In this document: positions 19,601-29,591 of the stretch, in pieces
Layout: every line of letters starts with the position of its first letter
Numbering within the stretch: position 1 is the stretch's first letter
NCBI GenBank assembly: GCA_001939145.1
Contig: LSRX01000820.1
Coordinates: 258,724-322,723, forward strand
DNA: 64,000 nt
Origin: Symbiodinium microadriaticum
Taxonomy: Eukaryota; Sar; Dinophyceae; Suessiales; Symbiodiniaceae
Direction of reading: 5' to 3'
Program-made: the position numbers and the translations under genes
The notes under the pieces: generated by a model
Seen by the model: only the letters and a program-made list of their open reading frames with translations
What the model was told of the DNA's origin: nothing
The model's database searches: none

Positions 19601-21937
19601 ATCTGCTGGAAGACGAAGATCTCGGCCCAGGACCCATTGGCTGGGGGAGAATCCCCCCTTGCGGGTGAGCGAGTTCTTGCTCTGGTTCACGGCAGCCGTC
19701 AGGAGTCGAACTTCAGAGAGGCCGGCCACCTGTTGTGCCCAGGGGGCCTTGCGAAAAGTGCTTTTCCAAATCCCGCCGTGCCTCTCGATCTGTCCCAGCT
19801 GCCAGGGTGCTGCCCGGGCGGCCGGTTCAACGTGGCAACCGTGCCCGGCCAAATCCTCCGCCACCGTGGAGAGAAAGTACTTCCCCCTGTCCGTGACGAC
19901 GCCTCGCTCAGGATAACCTGCCCAAGCCAGCCATCCATTCCCGAGCGCTTCCAAGACTGCTGCTCCCGTGGGGTTCGAGTGCGTGTCACCGAGGAGCATA
20001 CACACTTGGAAGCTCGTGCCTTGGCACAATATATTCAACCACGACCAGCTCTGACCGGCTGAGTCTTTCTCGGTCAGCACGTCGATGCCCACCATGACGT
20101 TAAATTCGCTCGCGACTGGCAGCTTGGAAGGTCTCGGGTGTTTCGGCTCAGCTAGCCGCGGACACTCCCGACAACGAAACAGCCTGCACGCTTTTATTGC
20201 CGTTTCTGACGCCCGGGCAATCCGGAGTGCTCTCAGCATTGCTGGCTGGCTGGCGTGTCCCAGGTTCTCGTGGACACGTTTGATCGCCAGCTTCAGCTCC
20301 CGAGGTAGAGCTTGCCACTGCCTTTCTCGAACAAGTTCTTTCTGCTGCTCCTTGTCCTGCTCAAGCTCGCCGGCCTCGCCAATCTCTTTGCCGAACAGTG
20401 CCACATAGAGTTTCCGGTCCTTGGCCGTGATCGGTCTTATCTGGGCCGACGGTGACATAGTGTACCACTGCTCCCAGTCTGTCGTCAGGGCAGCGCCGCC
20501 ACCCAGAAGCACGAACGACTTCCGAAGAGGTACTTCATGTGGTCCCGCGTGCGGCTGGGGCTTCTTGAGTCGTCGGGCACTGGTGGAGCCTAATATGAGG
20601 ATCACCTCGGCATTGGCACCCTCGAGTGAAGCCCAGGCCTTGCCTAAATCGCTGTCGAGGTTGATCTTGTTCCAGCCCTCCGTGCCTTCCTGTTGTATAT
20701 AGTCTAGGGTCCCCTCGAGCAACTGTACCGTCTCCTCATGGGACGTCTCGGACCAGAAGCCACGCTGCAACTGCCGTGTGCGCTGACGCCGGCGAAGGAC
20801 CCTCTGATCTGGTGGTGGTTGTCGTCTCTGTGCGCTTTCTCCGGCGTCTGCTGGAACAGCCGCTATGGCTTGTTCCTCGTAACCCGGAGGTAGTGGAACT
20901 TGTTGGGCTTCTGGGTCGGGAAAACTCGGTTCGTAATCCAGACTAGGCTCGTAGGCGGCCGAATCAAAAGGCATAGCTGACTCCTCTTGATATCCCCCCT
21001 GATCTGGTGGTGGTTGTGGTCTCTGTGCGCTGCTTTCTCCGGGGTCTGCTGTGCCGCCCCAGCGGCCGGCCAACTGAAACTCTGTTTCACCGGTCCAGGT
21101 AAAGTCCATGACCACACCGTTCGGGTCCCACGACGCCTGGTGCCAATCATCTTCATGTTCTCGGCGGGTCCCGTCGGCCAGTAGCATGCGCGTTCGCCTT
21201 CGCCCCAGGATGTCTTGAAAACGACAAGGCGGAGCCGTCGAGGAATAAGGCACGAAGAGCTTGCGCCGCTGGGCCCGATGAACTCGAATCATGCGACCGT
21301 CGGGCTCCAATCTCCATTCGTCCTCCCAGGGCTCCTCGAAGTCCTCGTCGCCCTCGTCTTCTTCCACCTCCATATCAACAGGGTAGGCCGCACCTATCCA
21401 GAAAGCGCCCTCCTGATAGGACATAGCCACGGCATAGTCCAGCTTCATTGTGTCAAGGACGCCTTGGCAAACCTCCTTGCACAGCTTCCTCGGGAGAGCT
21501 TGTTGTCGTAAGTCGTCTTCCTTCTCCTTGCCGTGCGCCCCGCGAGCGCAGTAGCATCGCTTAGCCAGCCTGTTCAGCAAAATCTCAGCGTTACTGAACC
21601 AGCCGGTGCGACCGAGACCGGCTGTGCTGCCATATCGACACCGATCTCCCCAAACGAACTTGCCGTTGGACTCCGCCGCCGTCCTGTGGAAGATGCCCTT
21701 GAGGCGCCAGGCTTCCGCACCGACCGGCCCCTCAATGAGATAGTATCTCCCGGCTCGCTCTTGTTCACGGCAAAGCCAACGGATCAACTGAAGGACCTTG
21801 GTAGCTCTTGGGCTCGCCTCTCGGGCAGCTCCTTCAGATTGTCCCCCGGACGAACGCCTCGTGGAACAAGCGTCGGCAGCCGGTCCTTGCCACCCGCCGC
21901 CGCAAACACGCTCGGGTCTGGAGTGGCCACTTGACAC
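16649..21937 (-). CDS. Copia pol: integrase, reverse transcriptase, RNase H
   Basis: 1762-codon open frame whose first listed codon is GTG, so it is probably reached by frameshift from the protease frame, which overlaps it over 21784-21937 in the -1 relation. An HHCC zinc motif (H556, H561, C589, C592) precedes the integrase core with D619, D683 and E718, spaced as in retroviral-type integrases. After an acidic linker comes a copia-type RT (RWVRTNK, FAKDIKNAYFSG, AIYGFAEAARLFW) with THVDD near residue 1370 in place of the common YVDD. RNase H follows near 1525 (HLADSGHAN, RSTLAAEASHLAEAVEAGDW). The C-terminus is a long charged helix. No stop codon breaks the frame, so the element may be autonomous. 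Confidence 0.92.
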   Translation of the reverse strand: MSSGHSRPERVCGGGWQGPAADACSTRRSSGGQSEGAAREASPRATKVLQLIRWLCREQERAGRYYLIEGPVGAEAWRLKGIFHRTAAESNGKFVWGDRCRYGSTAGLGRTGWFSNAEILLNRLAKRCYCARGAHGKEKEDDLRQQALPRKLCKEVCQGVLDTMKLDYAVAMSYQEGAFWIGAAYPVDMEVEEDEGDEDFEEPWEDEWRLEPDGRMIRVHRAQRRKLFVPYSSTAPPCRFQDILGRRRTRMLLADGTRREHEDDWHQASWDPNGVVMDFTWTGETEFQLAGRWGGTADPGESSAQRPQPPPDQGGYQEESAMPFDSAAYEPSLDYEPSFPDPEAQQVPLPPGYEEQAIAAVPADAGESAQRRQPPPDQRVLRRRQRTRQLQRGFWSETSHEETVQLLEGTLDYIQQEGTEGWNKINLDSDLGKAWASLEGANAEVILILGSTSARRLKKPQPHAGPHEVPLRKSFVLLGGGAALTTDWEQWYTMSPSAQIRPITAKDRKLYVALFGKEIGEAGELEQDKEQQKELVRERQWQALPRELKLAIKRVHENLGHASQPAMLRALRIARASETAIKACRLFRCRECPRLAEPKHPRPSKLPVASEFNVMVGIDVLTEKDSAGQSWSWLNILCQGTSFQVCMLLGDTHSNPTGAAVLEALGNGWLAWAGYPERGVVTDRGKYFLSTVAEDLAGHGCHVEPAARAAPWQLGQIERHGGIWKSTFRKAPWAQQVAGLSEVRLLTAAVNQSKNSLTRKGGFSPSQWVLGRDLRLPADLADDAEVERIGAQALAATPGTTFFRKAQLRQSAREAFARAANDEALRRAELRQVRPSRGPFPIGTYVFYYDAADKEPGPRCWRGVARVVGREGSTTVWISHRGILLAVCPEHLAKANEQEVNQWLAVGDETVLMDTIPASGGTGFIDLRRAPQPPTPNSEEEPGPPNEETNRNEHEVTAEHQAGSSGQSSSNVSRERAESERDARRAVRSSEFFVAQEAKRRRRQQQQGDGAGSQRPVEVDAQQVPVDPNGTDDPDLNEPEVEYNPDVDDYHQAVPRRQLSPIVEDPAAEAQEREAKRLRVAEGQHSANYVTESCNAYLATEQPGYLKDKAAEHYEKHAGAYHVIGVSKGDLLFGFKRSCFEDRYEALAGAQEEGAATKKKGRKEIKLVELTSEQKEMFTAKGGSDEKEWNAWKTKEACEVLGPTESEKVRRGKPDLIIPTRWVRTNKNDGIYGAPFLAKSRLVVQGFKDKALGFYRRDAPTASATAESICLAVCTYKRFLLFAKDIKNAYFSGKNVGREIYLEQPRGGLPGLQPRQLLKAKKAIYGFAEAARLFWLALRDHLLSDGWEESKLEPALFYLRRQGTLMGILVTHVDDIEGGVHPKLLEAAFEKSSRALEFATNHVKDFIFRGREVKQTSEGHIDVSMRNYALSMKCLQVAPARRKELESELEPEELEKLQSAAGELGWLTRQLRCDLAYENGVIQRCKTDAVVADLVRLKQYIGQARRGADFRQRYWSDVNLETAVVIHLADSGHANGTPDHNEVLRYRSVGGHFILVANAEILKGKEARANIIGYHSSQTKRVCRSTLAAEASHLAEAVEAGDWAIVLLEEALTGQLDLKNWDKLIEKRPRAYVTDARSVFDYLAKDSTSTSSDKRMAIEGALLRETVRKDNAHVRWIDGQQNIANVLTKANAEKDTLKEFLRTGLMSLVQTEANQRLKERKREERQRRKAKKEVQDSKTDEKHARREAAVKEALEFEDDNER

Positions 21938-22521
21938 AGGAGGGGAAAGGAGGCCTCCTCCGTGAAATAGACCAGCAGGTCGGCAACCTCGGAAAGTGCT
22001 CTCGGGGGCTCGTTGCCGGCTGGCCTTTGTGAGGTCTGTGGCCCGCCCGGCTGGTAGGCAACCTCTACGGCAAGGTGCCCGGTCTTGGTGACGAACATCT
22101 CCACGTCAATCTGCAGGGCCCTCAGCTCGACATAGCGGTCCTTCATGTGCACCACTGAGTCAAGGGCGTCCAGGGCCGGAATTGACAGAAGCAAGGGAGT
22201 ACTTCCTTGCTCCACCTCGGCCGAAAAGACCTCACCAGCCAGGCCACCTAAGTATATCGGCACCCTCCAGACCACTAGCTTGTTATCCGTGCTGGCTCCA
22301 TTGGCAAAGTGGAAGCTCTTGCGGGTCGCTGTCTCTTCGCACTTTGTTCCTGCTGGCAGGGTCTGCGAGTACCTTTCCCTCCAGAGCCTTGAGTGCAAAC
22401 ACGAAGTGCACGCAGTATCCAGCAGAGCGACCCGGGCCTCGTTCACTTGCCCGTCCACCTCCTCGAGGTTGTGCCGCCCCGTCTTGGGGCCAGCCATGTT
22501 GCAAAACGAATTCTCGAACAA
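21784..22521 (-). CDS. Copia aspartic protease ORF
   Basis: The catalytic site is ALLDTACTSCLH (Asp near residue 35), a DTGC-type box as in dinoflagellate copia proteases. LLLSIPALDALDSVVHMKDR resembles the second half of the fold. The listed first codon is TTG; the first in-frame ATG is at 22497 (MAGPKTGRHN). The frame differs from both gag and pol, which share one frame. It begins 139 bp after the gag stop. Possible explanations are two indels in this copy, ribosomal frameshifting, or a short intron: GGTGAGCCC and TTTTCAG bracket a candidate near 22523-22575. Confidence 0.8.
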   Translation of the reverse strand: MFENSFCNMAGPKTGRHNLEEVDGQVNEARVALLDTACTSCLHSRLWRERYSQTLPAGTKCEETATRKSFHFANGASTDNKLVVWRVPIYLGGLAGEVFSAEVEQGSTPLLLSIPALDALDSVVHMKDRYVELRALQIDVEMFVTKTGHLAVEVAYQPGGPQTSQRPAGNEPPRALSEVADLLVYFTEEASFPLLCQVATPDPSVFAAAGGKDRLPTLVPRGVRPGDNLKELPERRAQELPRSFS

Positions 22522-22660
22522 ATTCTGAAAACAGTGCGCGGTGTCATTGTCGAAGGGATTGGGCTCACCCTCGGTCTATGAATTCCCAAGCCATGCTTCC
22601 CCAGAGCCGGCTGCAACGCCGTGCCCATCTGCTGGGGGTGAAAACCCCAGCCCATTGCTG

Positions 22661-24784
22661 TCACGGTCCTCGCTCCTTGGCCTGGGCTCGGAGGGCCAGA
22701 CCTTCGTCCACGTTGTAGGCAAACCGACAGCTCTTGGGGCCGGAGAAATTTCCACAGCCGAAGAAAAAGGCTGTGCCATCATTGCGCCTGCGAAGAACCA
22801 TGCTGCAACCACAGACCAGACAAGTAATCTCGGGAACCGGCTTGCCGAGCTCAAGGCCAGGAGGAATCTCCAGACCGGTCCGGGGATCGACCATCTTCTC
22901 CGCGGCCTCCCCTTGGGAACCTGAGGACGCGTAGCTTCGAAATATGCGACATCCAACCTCAGGCTGGCTTGGTGTCGTAACAGAAGCTGCCGTGCCCCGG
23001 GCCATCGGGCCGCTGCTTCTCAACTTCCCGGCGCTCTGTCCTTGCTCCTGGGTCCCGGCCGTCTCGACAAACTTGTCCTTGAGCTCGCGTAGCTTGATGT
23101 AGCGCGTGGTGCAGCCCTTCTTTAGAACCGGCTCTCCGCGATAAAGCCGGGAAAGCCTTTCCAGAACTTCCGCCTTGGTCCCGGCGGTCTGCACCTGCCA
23201 GCGGTCACAATCCGACTGAAGTTCCCGAAGGCGAAGCTGGGCCATGCTCTTGGGCATCACATCGGCGAAGCGGGTCACGTCCTTGATCTCAATCTTGTCC
23301 TTAGGCACCGTGACCAGCAACTGTTGGCCTTCCTCCTTCGGCTTGCGCTCGGGAACCGTCACCGGCAGGAGGTCGGGTGGCAGCTGTCCATAACCGCCTC
23401 CTCCTGTTGGAAAAGGAGGTGGGCAAACCTCCTCCCAGCCGCTGCTTGTGGACTCCGGGCTTCCACGCTGCTTCCGCTTGTCGTCGGTCTCCGTGTGGCC
23501 GCTGTCCTGCTCCATCTCCTGCTGCTCGGGGTCAGTCTGCGAACCCGGGGCCACCATGTTACAGAAGCCGTCGGCATCATCATCGAGGGCTTCCAGGCTA
23601 AAGAAGCGGGGCTCCTGGAAAACGGCGTAGGCCTTCCCGGCGCCTTTCGTCTTGCCTGGGCCGCGCTCGAAACCACGGCCCTTCTTGGAGCCCTTCTTGC
23701 TTCCTCCTCCTTTCTGGCAGGCGCTATCCCCTGCCCAGTGGCCCAAACGGCCGCACACCGAGCAACGCGTCCTGGCCTTCTCCCGGGCAATGGCTTGTTT
23801 CTTCTCCTCACTCATGTTGCTCCCGCCCTCGCGCGGGCGAAGAAAGCCACGAGAGCGCTGCAGGTCTTTAAGCTTCTGCCGGCTCTCCTTGTAGCTGGCA
23901 TAGGCCTCGAAAACTTCCTCGTCGCCGCTGGCCCCGGCATCTGAGATGTCGCCCTCAGCCTCGGCCCCCTCATCAACAACGGCGTGGGCATAATCCTCCA
24001 GGCCGCCTTCGTCATAGCCGCTGGCGTCGGGCTCCTCAAAGAGGTCCTCGTGCTCGGGCTCGGCATCGGCGAGGTGAGCATAGTTCCGCCGGCCTAGGCC
24101 CTTTGGGTTGCCCTTGGGCGGCCGGCTGTTCCCCTGCCACTCTCTTCTCTCACGCTCGTGCACGTCGAAGAAGCTAACCCGGAGGGCCTTCTCGACGCCT
24201 TCCATAGTGTAGGAGCTTTGGTTGGCGAGTAAAATTTGCCGCTTGTCTTCCCGGCTCAACCCAATGTTCTTCAGCAAGAAGTAGGTCTGCAGCTCCTCGC
24301 TCATAGTCACGCCCTCGGCGACGTCTTGCAGATCGCTCCAGTCTTGCTTCCTCTGCCGAAGGTAGCTGTCGATGGACTGGCCTTTCTTCCGGAAGCACTT
24401 ATCGAAGTACTGGTCGAAGGCCTCCGTCTTCTTGATAACCCCGGCCTTCTCGATCTGCTGGAGCTTGGCAAAGATAAGCTTGTAACCCTCGGGCTCTTGA
24501 AGCTTCTCGGTCTCCAACATGAGGTCCTGGCAGGCCCGAAAGGCCTCGCCGTGCAAGGCATCCAGAAGCTTGCGCCCGAATCTCTTCTTCTTCTTTGCCA
24601 GGCTCTTGCGCTCCTTCTCTTCGTCGTCTCCGCTGCCCTCTAAATTGGAGTAGGCGAAAAGGACTCGACGCCTGTACTCCCGCATCAGCTGTGGGGCCGC
24701 TCCCGTATAATGCGGGATGCCATCGCGGTCCACCACAATCTCATCATCTCTCCAAAAGTCGCGGGAGCCTCCAGTCATAGCCAT
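22661..24784 (-). CDS. Copia gag-like protein with SAP and zinc-binding domains
   Basis: 707 codons with an ATG at 24784, 32 bp inside the 5' LTR. The N-terminus (WRDDEIVVDRDGIPHYTG) and helical capsid-like region (about 30-210) follow the dinoflagellate copia pattern. A zinc knuckle, CSVCGRLGHWAGDSAC (341-356), has C-x2-C-x4-H-x6-C spacing, longer than the usual last gap. A SAP-like DNA-binding helix pair lies at 513-550 (LRLRELQSDCDRW, GTKAEVLERL). A C-terminal C4 ribbon (C655, C658, C677, C686) resembles topoisomerase- or GRF-type fingers. The two extra domains suggest contact with DNA or RNA beyond packaging; that is inference. Confidence 0.88.
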   Translation of the reverse strand: MAMTGGSRDFWRDDEIVVDRDGIPHYTGAAPQLMREYRRRVLFAYSNLEGSGDDEEKERKSLAKKKKRFGRKLLDALHGEAFRACQDLMLETEKLQEPEGYKLIFAKLQQIEKAGVIKKTEAFDQYFDKCFRKKGQSIDSYLRQRKQDWSDLQDVAEGVTMSEELQTYFLLKNIGLSREDKRQILLANQSSYTMEGVEKALRVSFFDVHERERREWQGNSRPPKGNPKGLGRRNYAHLADAEPEHEDLFEEPDASGYDEGGLEDYAHAVVDEGAEAEGDISDAGASGDEEVFEAYASYKESRQKLKDLQRSRGFLRPREGGSNMSEEKKQAIAREKARTRCSVCGRLGHWAGDSACQKGGGSKKGSKKGRGFERGPGKTKGAGKAYAVFQEPRFFSLEALDDDADGFCNMVAPGSQTDPEQQEMEQDSGHTETDDKRKQRGSPESTSSGWEEVCPPPFPTGGGGYGQLPPDLLPVTVPERKPKEEGQQLLVTVPKDKIEIKDVTRFADVMPKSMAQLRLRELQSDCDRWQVQTAGTKAEVLERLSRLYRGEPVLKKGCTTRYIKLRELKDKFVETAGTQEQGQSAGKLRSSGPMARGTAASVTTPSQPEVGCRIFRSYASSGSQGEAAEKMVDPRTGLEIPPGLELGKPVPEITCLVCGCSMVLRRRNDGTAFFFGCGNFSGPKSCRFAYNVDEGLALRAQAKERGP

Positions 24785-24802
24785 GGCTTGGGAGCACGCG
24801 AA

Positions 24803-24814
24803 GCTCCGCTACCA
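24803..24814 (-). other. Copia primer binding site
   Basis: One base inside the 5' LTR the minus strand reads TGGTAGCGGAGC. This fits pairing with the 3' end of an initiator-methionine-type tRNA, the usual copia primer. No tRNA gene is available here to confirm it. Confidence 0.6.
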
Positions 24815-24815
24815 G

Positions 24816-25057
24816 TGCGAAGCACGCACTGGCAGCTCAAACCCTGCTTTTACACCGCAAGCTGAAATGTCTTAAGTCATGCAAATGTGAAACACGTCTT
24901 AGGCAAAATGCCCTTGCTTGTCCAAGCGGACCTGAGAATATTGTGGCGGGCCAACTAGCATGCGGGCGCACCTCTGATCACTCGGGCCGGCTGATATTGC
25001 GGCCGTCGGCTCTGACAACGAACTGCTGTCCAGGTCTGATGCATACCGGCAAATCTC

Positions 25058-25060
<3 letters not shown>
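24816..25060 (-). repeat. Copia 5' LTR
   Basis: 245 bp, no difference seen from 16394-16638. It would hold the promoter of the element. Its right edge abuts the AT microsatellite. Confidence 0.93.

Positions 25061-25090
<30 letters not shown>
25061..25090. repeat. (AT)15 microsatellite, copia target
   Basis: Thirty bases of alternating AT directly after the LTR. The other side of the insertion reads AGATATATA, so the element landed in an AT tract. Confidence 0.9.
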
Positions 25091-25094
<4 letters not shown>

Positions 25095-28000
25095 CAAAGA
25101 GCTGAGCTGCCATGGACTGGGGAGCGGCCGTTAACTGGGAACGGACTTGGGCAACATCGAACCGTTTTCCATAATAAAGACATGCGTTCTCGACTCTAGA
25201 TCATCAGATCTTTTACGGGACTTGTAAGATGTGCAGAAATACCACCGCTACTGAATCAGCCAGGTATGGCGCGCCGAATTCGGGAAAAAACTTTATGATT
25301 TCGAGTCTCACGACTCGCACGAGAAGATCTGAGGCAAGAGACCGAAGATGCCGCCGAATCGCAGCACACCTCAGCCAGACTTGGACTGGACCATGCCGCA
25401 AAAGTTGAGAGTTAATGAACATATGACCGACGATGGATTCTCATGACATGACAGGCTGTACTGTACCCGCTAGCTGTGATTCGGCACGTCAAGCTGTGCA
25501 CATGCATGCAGGCGCTCGCGACAGACCCACCCTGACCAAGAGGTCTTAAACTGCAACTAGCTGCAAGTCCAAGTAGCGGCTGAGAAATGCCACTGCCCCC
25601 CACTCCATTTGGCTGTGATGAGCTTGCCAGGCCTGAGTCTTAGTCTCTTTGTGCTTAGAAGCCCATGTTGGCCCACTTGCTTTTGCACATGACTCGCTTG
25701 ATCACCAGTGGGCACAATTGGGACCAACTTGGGGCAACGCTTCTTCTGGCAAGTCAGAAATCAGGATTCGCTGCAATCAGTGCTATGAAGATGGCCAGAT
25801 GGCCATTGCCTGCTATTGCTGTTCCGCATATACTCACCTCACGCCCGAGAAGGCCCGGTATGGTGCCCCAAACAGTTCCACTGATTGCTGTCCGCGTCTT
25901 GCGAGTGCCAAAACGTTGCAAAGGCCGAGGCTCTGGCGCCTTGATTTGAACAGCGCCCCACCAAACGCGTGTACGTCCGATCCAAGAACTGCACACAGGC
26001 GGAATTAGTTCTGCAAGGCAGCGTTGCTTCTGGCATGGAAGGAGGGTCTGAACTAGAACCTCCACTAAAGAGCAGATCTGTCTCAGTGAGAAGCATCAGT
26101 CGAGCACTTCGGCCAAGCTCCTGGTTGTTCATCTGGGCGTTGTTCTGAATCAAGTCCTTGGGAATATCGCACTCAATCGTGGCAAACATGCAGGACCAGT
26201 TACTTAGTTACAGATATATCCCTGTGATCCATATGCAACGGCAAGATGGGCCCGGGCTGGGCTGCGAACACACTGCACCTTCCACACCTTCGCTGAATCA
26301 CTGCCCAATCTGACGTGCGAAATCATGTGTGTCTCTGTGCAAGGGATGTGTATATGTAGCCGTGCATGTATGTCTGTCCGAATCTGTCTGTCTGTGTGTC
26401 CCTACCTCCCTCCCTCCATCCCATCCATCCATCCCTCCATCCACCCGTCCATCCAACATGATCCATCTGTCTGACAGTGAGTCCATGTGCCAATCTACCT
26501 CGCTCGCTTGCCACAACAGCAGGTGAATGTGCATGTTTGTGAAACAGGCAATTGCATTATTGAAACTTCGCACGTAACCTAAACTGCCGCATGTCAGCGC
26601 GGTTTGTGCGTTTGTTGGTTCGCACATCGGCTTTGACTGCATCAAGCCATGTGTCAGGTACGATGCGAGTTGCCGGTGACTACATGCAGGAAGCTGCGAT
26701 GACAATACAGCCAAATTGGCAGCAACAAAAAGTGCCAAGCAAGCGTACAAGGAATACAACAGCCAAGGTTAATCGACATGCCATGCAGATAGCGGTCATG
26801 GCAGCAATAAATACGGGATAACGGCAATGAGAATACCCCTCTTTGGCCTGTATATAACCGTGGAATTCAGGTACTGCTTTGCAAAAGAATTCGCTGTTAT
26901 TCCTGGCAGCCCTTTGCAACGATGACCCCCTCGAGAATGGTATGAGTACCGTGTGGTAGCACCTACAAAGTTACACTTTTCTGCCGTCAAGCACCCTACT
27001 ATCATCATTTAGCCCCCCGTATCGTTTGCCTATACAGACCATACTTGCCGATGCTCCGAAGGACACGTCGCACTTGGCGGAGGGCGGGAGCCAAACTTCT
27101 TGCCGGGCACCGGCTCCTTCCAAGCTGCCACAAGCCTCAAGATGTTCCGTTCGAAAATGTTGAGCCTAAAGGACCTACGAGTAAAGGCTAAGCAGTCGCA
27201 ACGATTCAATCACAAAAAAGGCGGGATGTCGTGCCACTGCTAGCTTCTATGCTTCTCACATACAACGAATCCTGCAACGTCTAGCGGCAAGAAATGAGGT
27301 AGCACACAGTTTGACCATAAGCGACAGTGCTTGATAGCGGCTTCGGAAGGTTTCGGTCTCCAGGCAAGGCATGTGCGGTTGGTCGCAGGTCGTACACAAC
27401 CCAGAGTTCCATCAATAAAACAAAAAACCAAAACACAGAGCCAAGTCATTCTATATCTCACGACAGTACGTCGGAAGTGCGCAAAGCCCCTTGTTTCCGA
27501 GGTGGCACTTGACGAGGCCAGGCAAACGCTGTTGTGAAGCCTGCCTTTCTCGGCTCTGCTGGATAACACGAGATTGTGTTGCACTTCTCGATTGGATTGG
27601 GATGGACGACTCCGGAATAGTAGTCAAAAAAATTGTGGGGCAGAAGTGGCTTGCAAGTGCCGCTTCCCTCGTAAGCAACATAGCAGACTCCGTGTATATG
27701 TTGGCGAAGATCCCGATGCGCTGCTGAAAGGAAGATCATCTCTCCGAGGCCCTGGCATACTCCACGCCGCCCACGTAAGCCTGGGCTTGATTTTGTCAGC
27801 ACTTCCTTGCGCAACTGCTGTCGCTGCAATCCAGCCTGCAAACATATGCACGCCTTACGTCGTTTCAAACTGCTTTCAACGTCACTAAGGCTGGGCTGCC
27901 GTAGAGACTAGTTTACACTGAATCGGACCATCACACTGTCGTGCCAAAGGCAAGAAACCCATCTCCGCGGGCTTAGTTTCAATCGTTGCGTGTCCTTTCA

Positions 28001-28479
28001 ACAGTAATGTGGCATAATGTGGCGTACCATGGAACTGGGTGCAAATTTATGGATACACTGTATATGTAATTAGTACATGTAGAAAAGCCTGGCCTTCGAC
28101 GCCCTCCATCACTGCCACGCGCCTCCTGTCACCAAGGGCCACGCACGCAAAGCCTAGTGCTGAGCATTGACCGTATCAGGGTTTGCATCATGCTTCTTGG
28201 ACTCTTAGAAGAAGTCTGGATACGGGCTACTGGCTGTGAGAGCAGGTTCATCATCGCTTCCTATCGATTGTAGCAGCGAAGACGGTGATGCTACATTCCT
28301 GCTGGCCTCGCTCCCGCACACCTGTATTGCTGAGGACCCTGCTATTCTCGTGGATGTGGCCAAACAGATGCACCTTCAAACGTCTACCGCAGGCCATAGC
28401 TGTGAACACCCCATGGCCCTTGGCATGCTCTTCCCATGCTCCAACGCAATTCGCCTAACCTTCGAACCCAGCCGAGAAA
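25091..28479. other. Spacer between copia and unit 2; no recognisable gene
   Basis: Short open frames on both strands without family motifs. It has no homology to the other units as far as I can see, apart from the last bases near 28480. Confidence 0.4.
26398..26457. repeat. (CCAT)/(CCCT) microsatellite
   Basis: A run of TCCCTCCATCC-type words on the plus strand, flanked by TGTCTG-rich sequence. Confidence 0.8.
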
Positions 28480-29591
28480 CTCCCAATCTTCCCTTTCACG
28501 GGCGATCATCGTCTTCGACTTCTTCGTACAGCAGCTCCGCCTCCTCATCCTCCGCCTTCCGTGGTCAGATACCATGACCAGAGAAGCCTAGAAGCCGCGT
28601 CTTCGCCTCCTCCTCGCTTCGTCCGAATTTTGTTGCAAATGGAATTACGAACAGGACAACGAGCCTGGCAAAGTCACTTTGAGCCTTTGAGCTGGTCCAC
28701 ATGAGATGACCTTCTAAGCCGTGGACATGAGGACAGAAACTCCGAAAACGTAGAATGAACCTGGCTTGTGCCCATGCCCCACAGGACGAACGACCTGCTA
28801 ACTGGAAGACTGCACACTGGCTCAGCTCCGTGCATCGATGGGCTCACCCACGTTCTCGAAGGCGTCATAAGTTTTCATCTCAAGGATGCTCCGACTGCTA
28901 TGGCCGAACAGGGCTGACTGTAATGAAGCCTGGCATCTGAAGAACTGTGCGCACATGGGAAGTCCTTGGGAAATTTGGTCAACAGCACTGCGGTTGTTTA
29001 CAACATCTTCATGCATCACTCTGACATCGGCAATCTTTCGTGACATGTTTGGGACGGGCAGCTGCGCAACTGGATTCTTTTAACGCCAATGACCAAAGCC
29101 CAGACTAACACTCATGGTCGATCTGGTCGATCTGACACAGAAGCAGAAGTAAAGACGACAGTAGCCCAAGCCACCTGTAGTGGCACTGAACTAGGCCCGC
29201 GCCCCAGCTCACACAGCCAACGCTGCGCAAACGAAATGCGAATCCAGTTGAGGGCTGCCGCACAGGCCCCGCCATGCATGCAGTACAGCTGGGTCAGCTC
29301 TTGAATGTTCTCGGTTAATATAATTGCCGTTGGGGCTGCAGTGCAAACATCATATTATTGCGTAGCGCATTTCGCATGTAGAGGTTTAGCGACCCAACAC
29401 CTAGACAGGCACGATTTTGAAATAATGGCCGGGATGACCTGGCACAAAACTGGAAAGTACAGGGCTGAAGTATCTGTACACGGAGCCAATGTGCCGCTCT
29501 ACAGCAAGACCGGGAAATCCGGATGCAAGCTGGCGTCAGAGAGACAGAGGCAAATGCCCGTACAAAACATGATGGGGACAAGTTCTGAGGC

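Larger units (their letters stand above)
16394..25060 (-). mobile_element. Ty1/copia LTR retrotransposon, apparently young
   Basis: An 8667-bp element on the minus strand with 245-bp LTRs at 24816-25060 (5') and 16394-16638 (3'). The LTRs are identical by eye and have TG...CA ends. ATATA flanks both ends (16389-16393 and 25061-25065), a five-base target duplication, although the target is an AT microsatellite and chance is possible. A primer binding site follows the 5' LTR. Coding order is gag, protease, integrase, reverse transcriptase, RNase H, which is the copia order. Pol stops ten bases before the 3' LTR, and no clear polypurine tract is seen. Confidence 0.93.
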
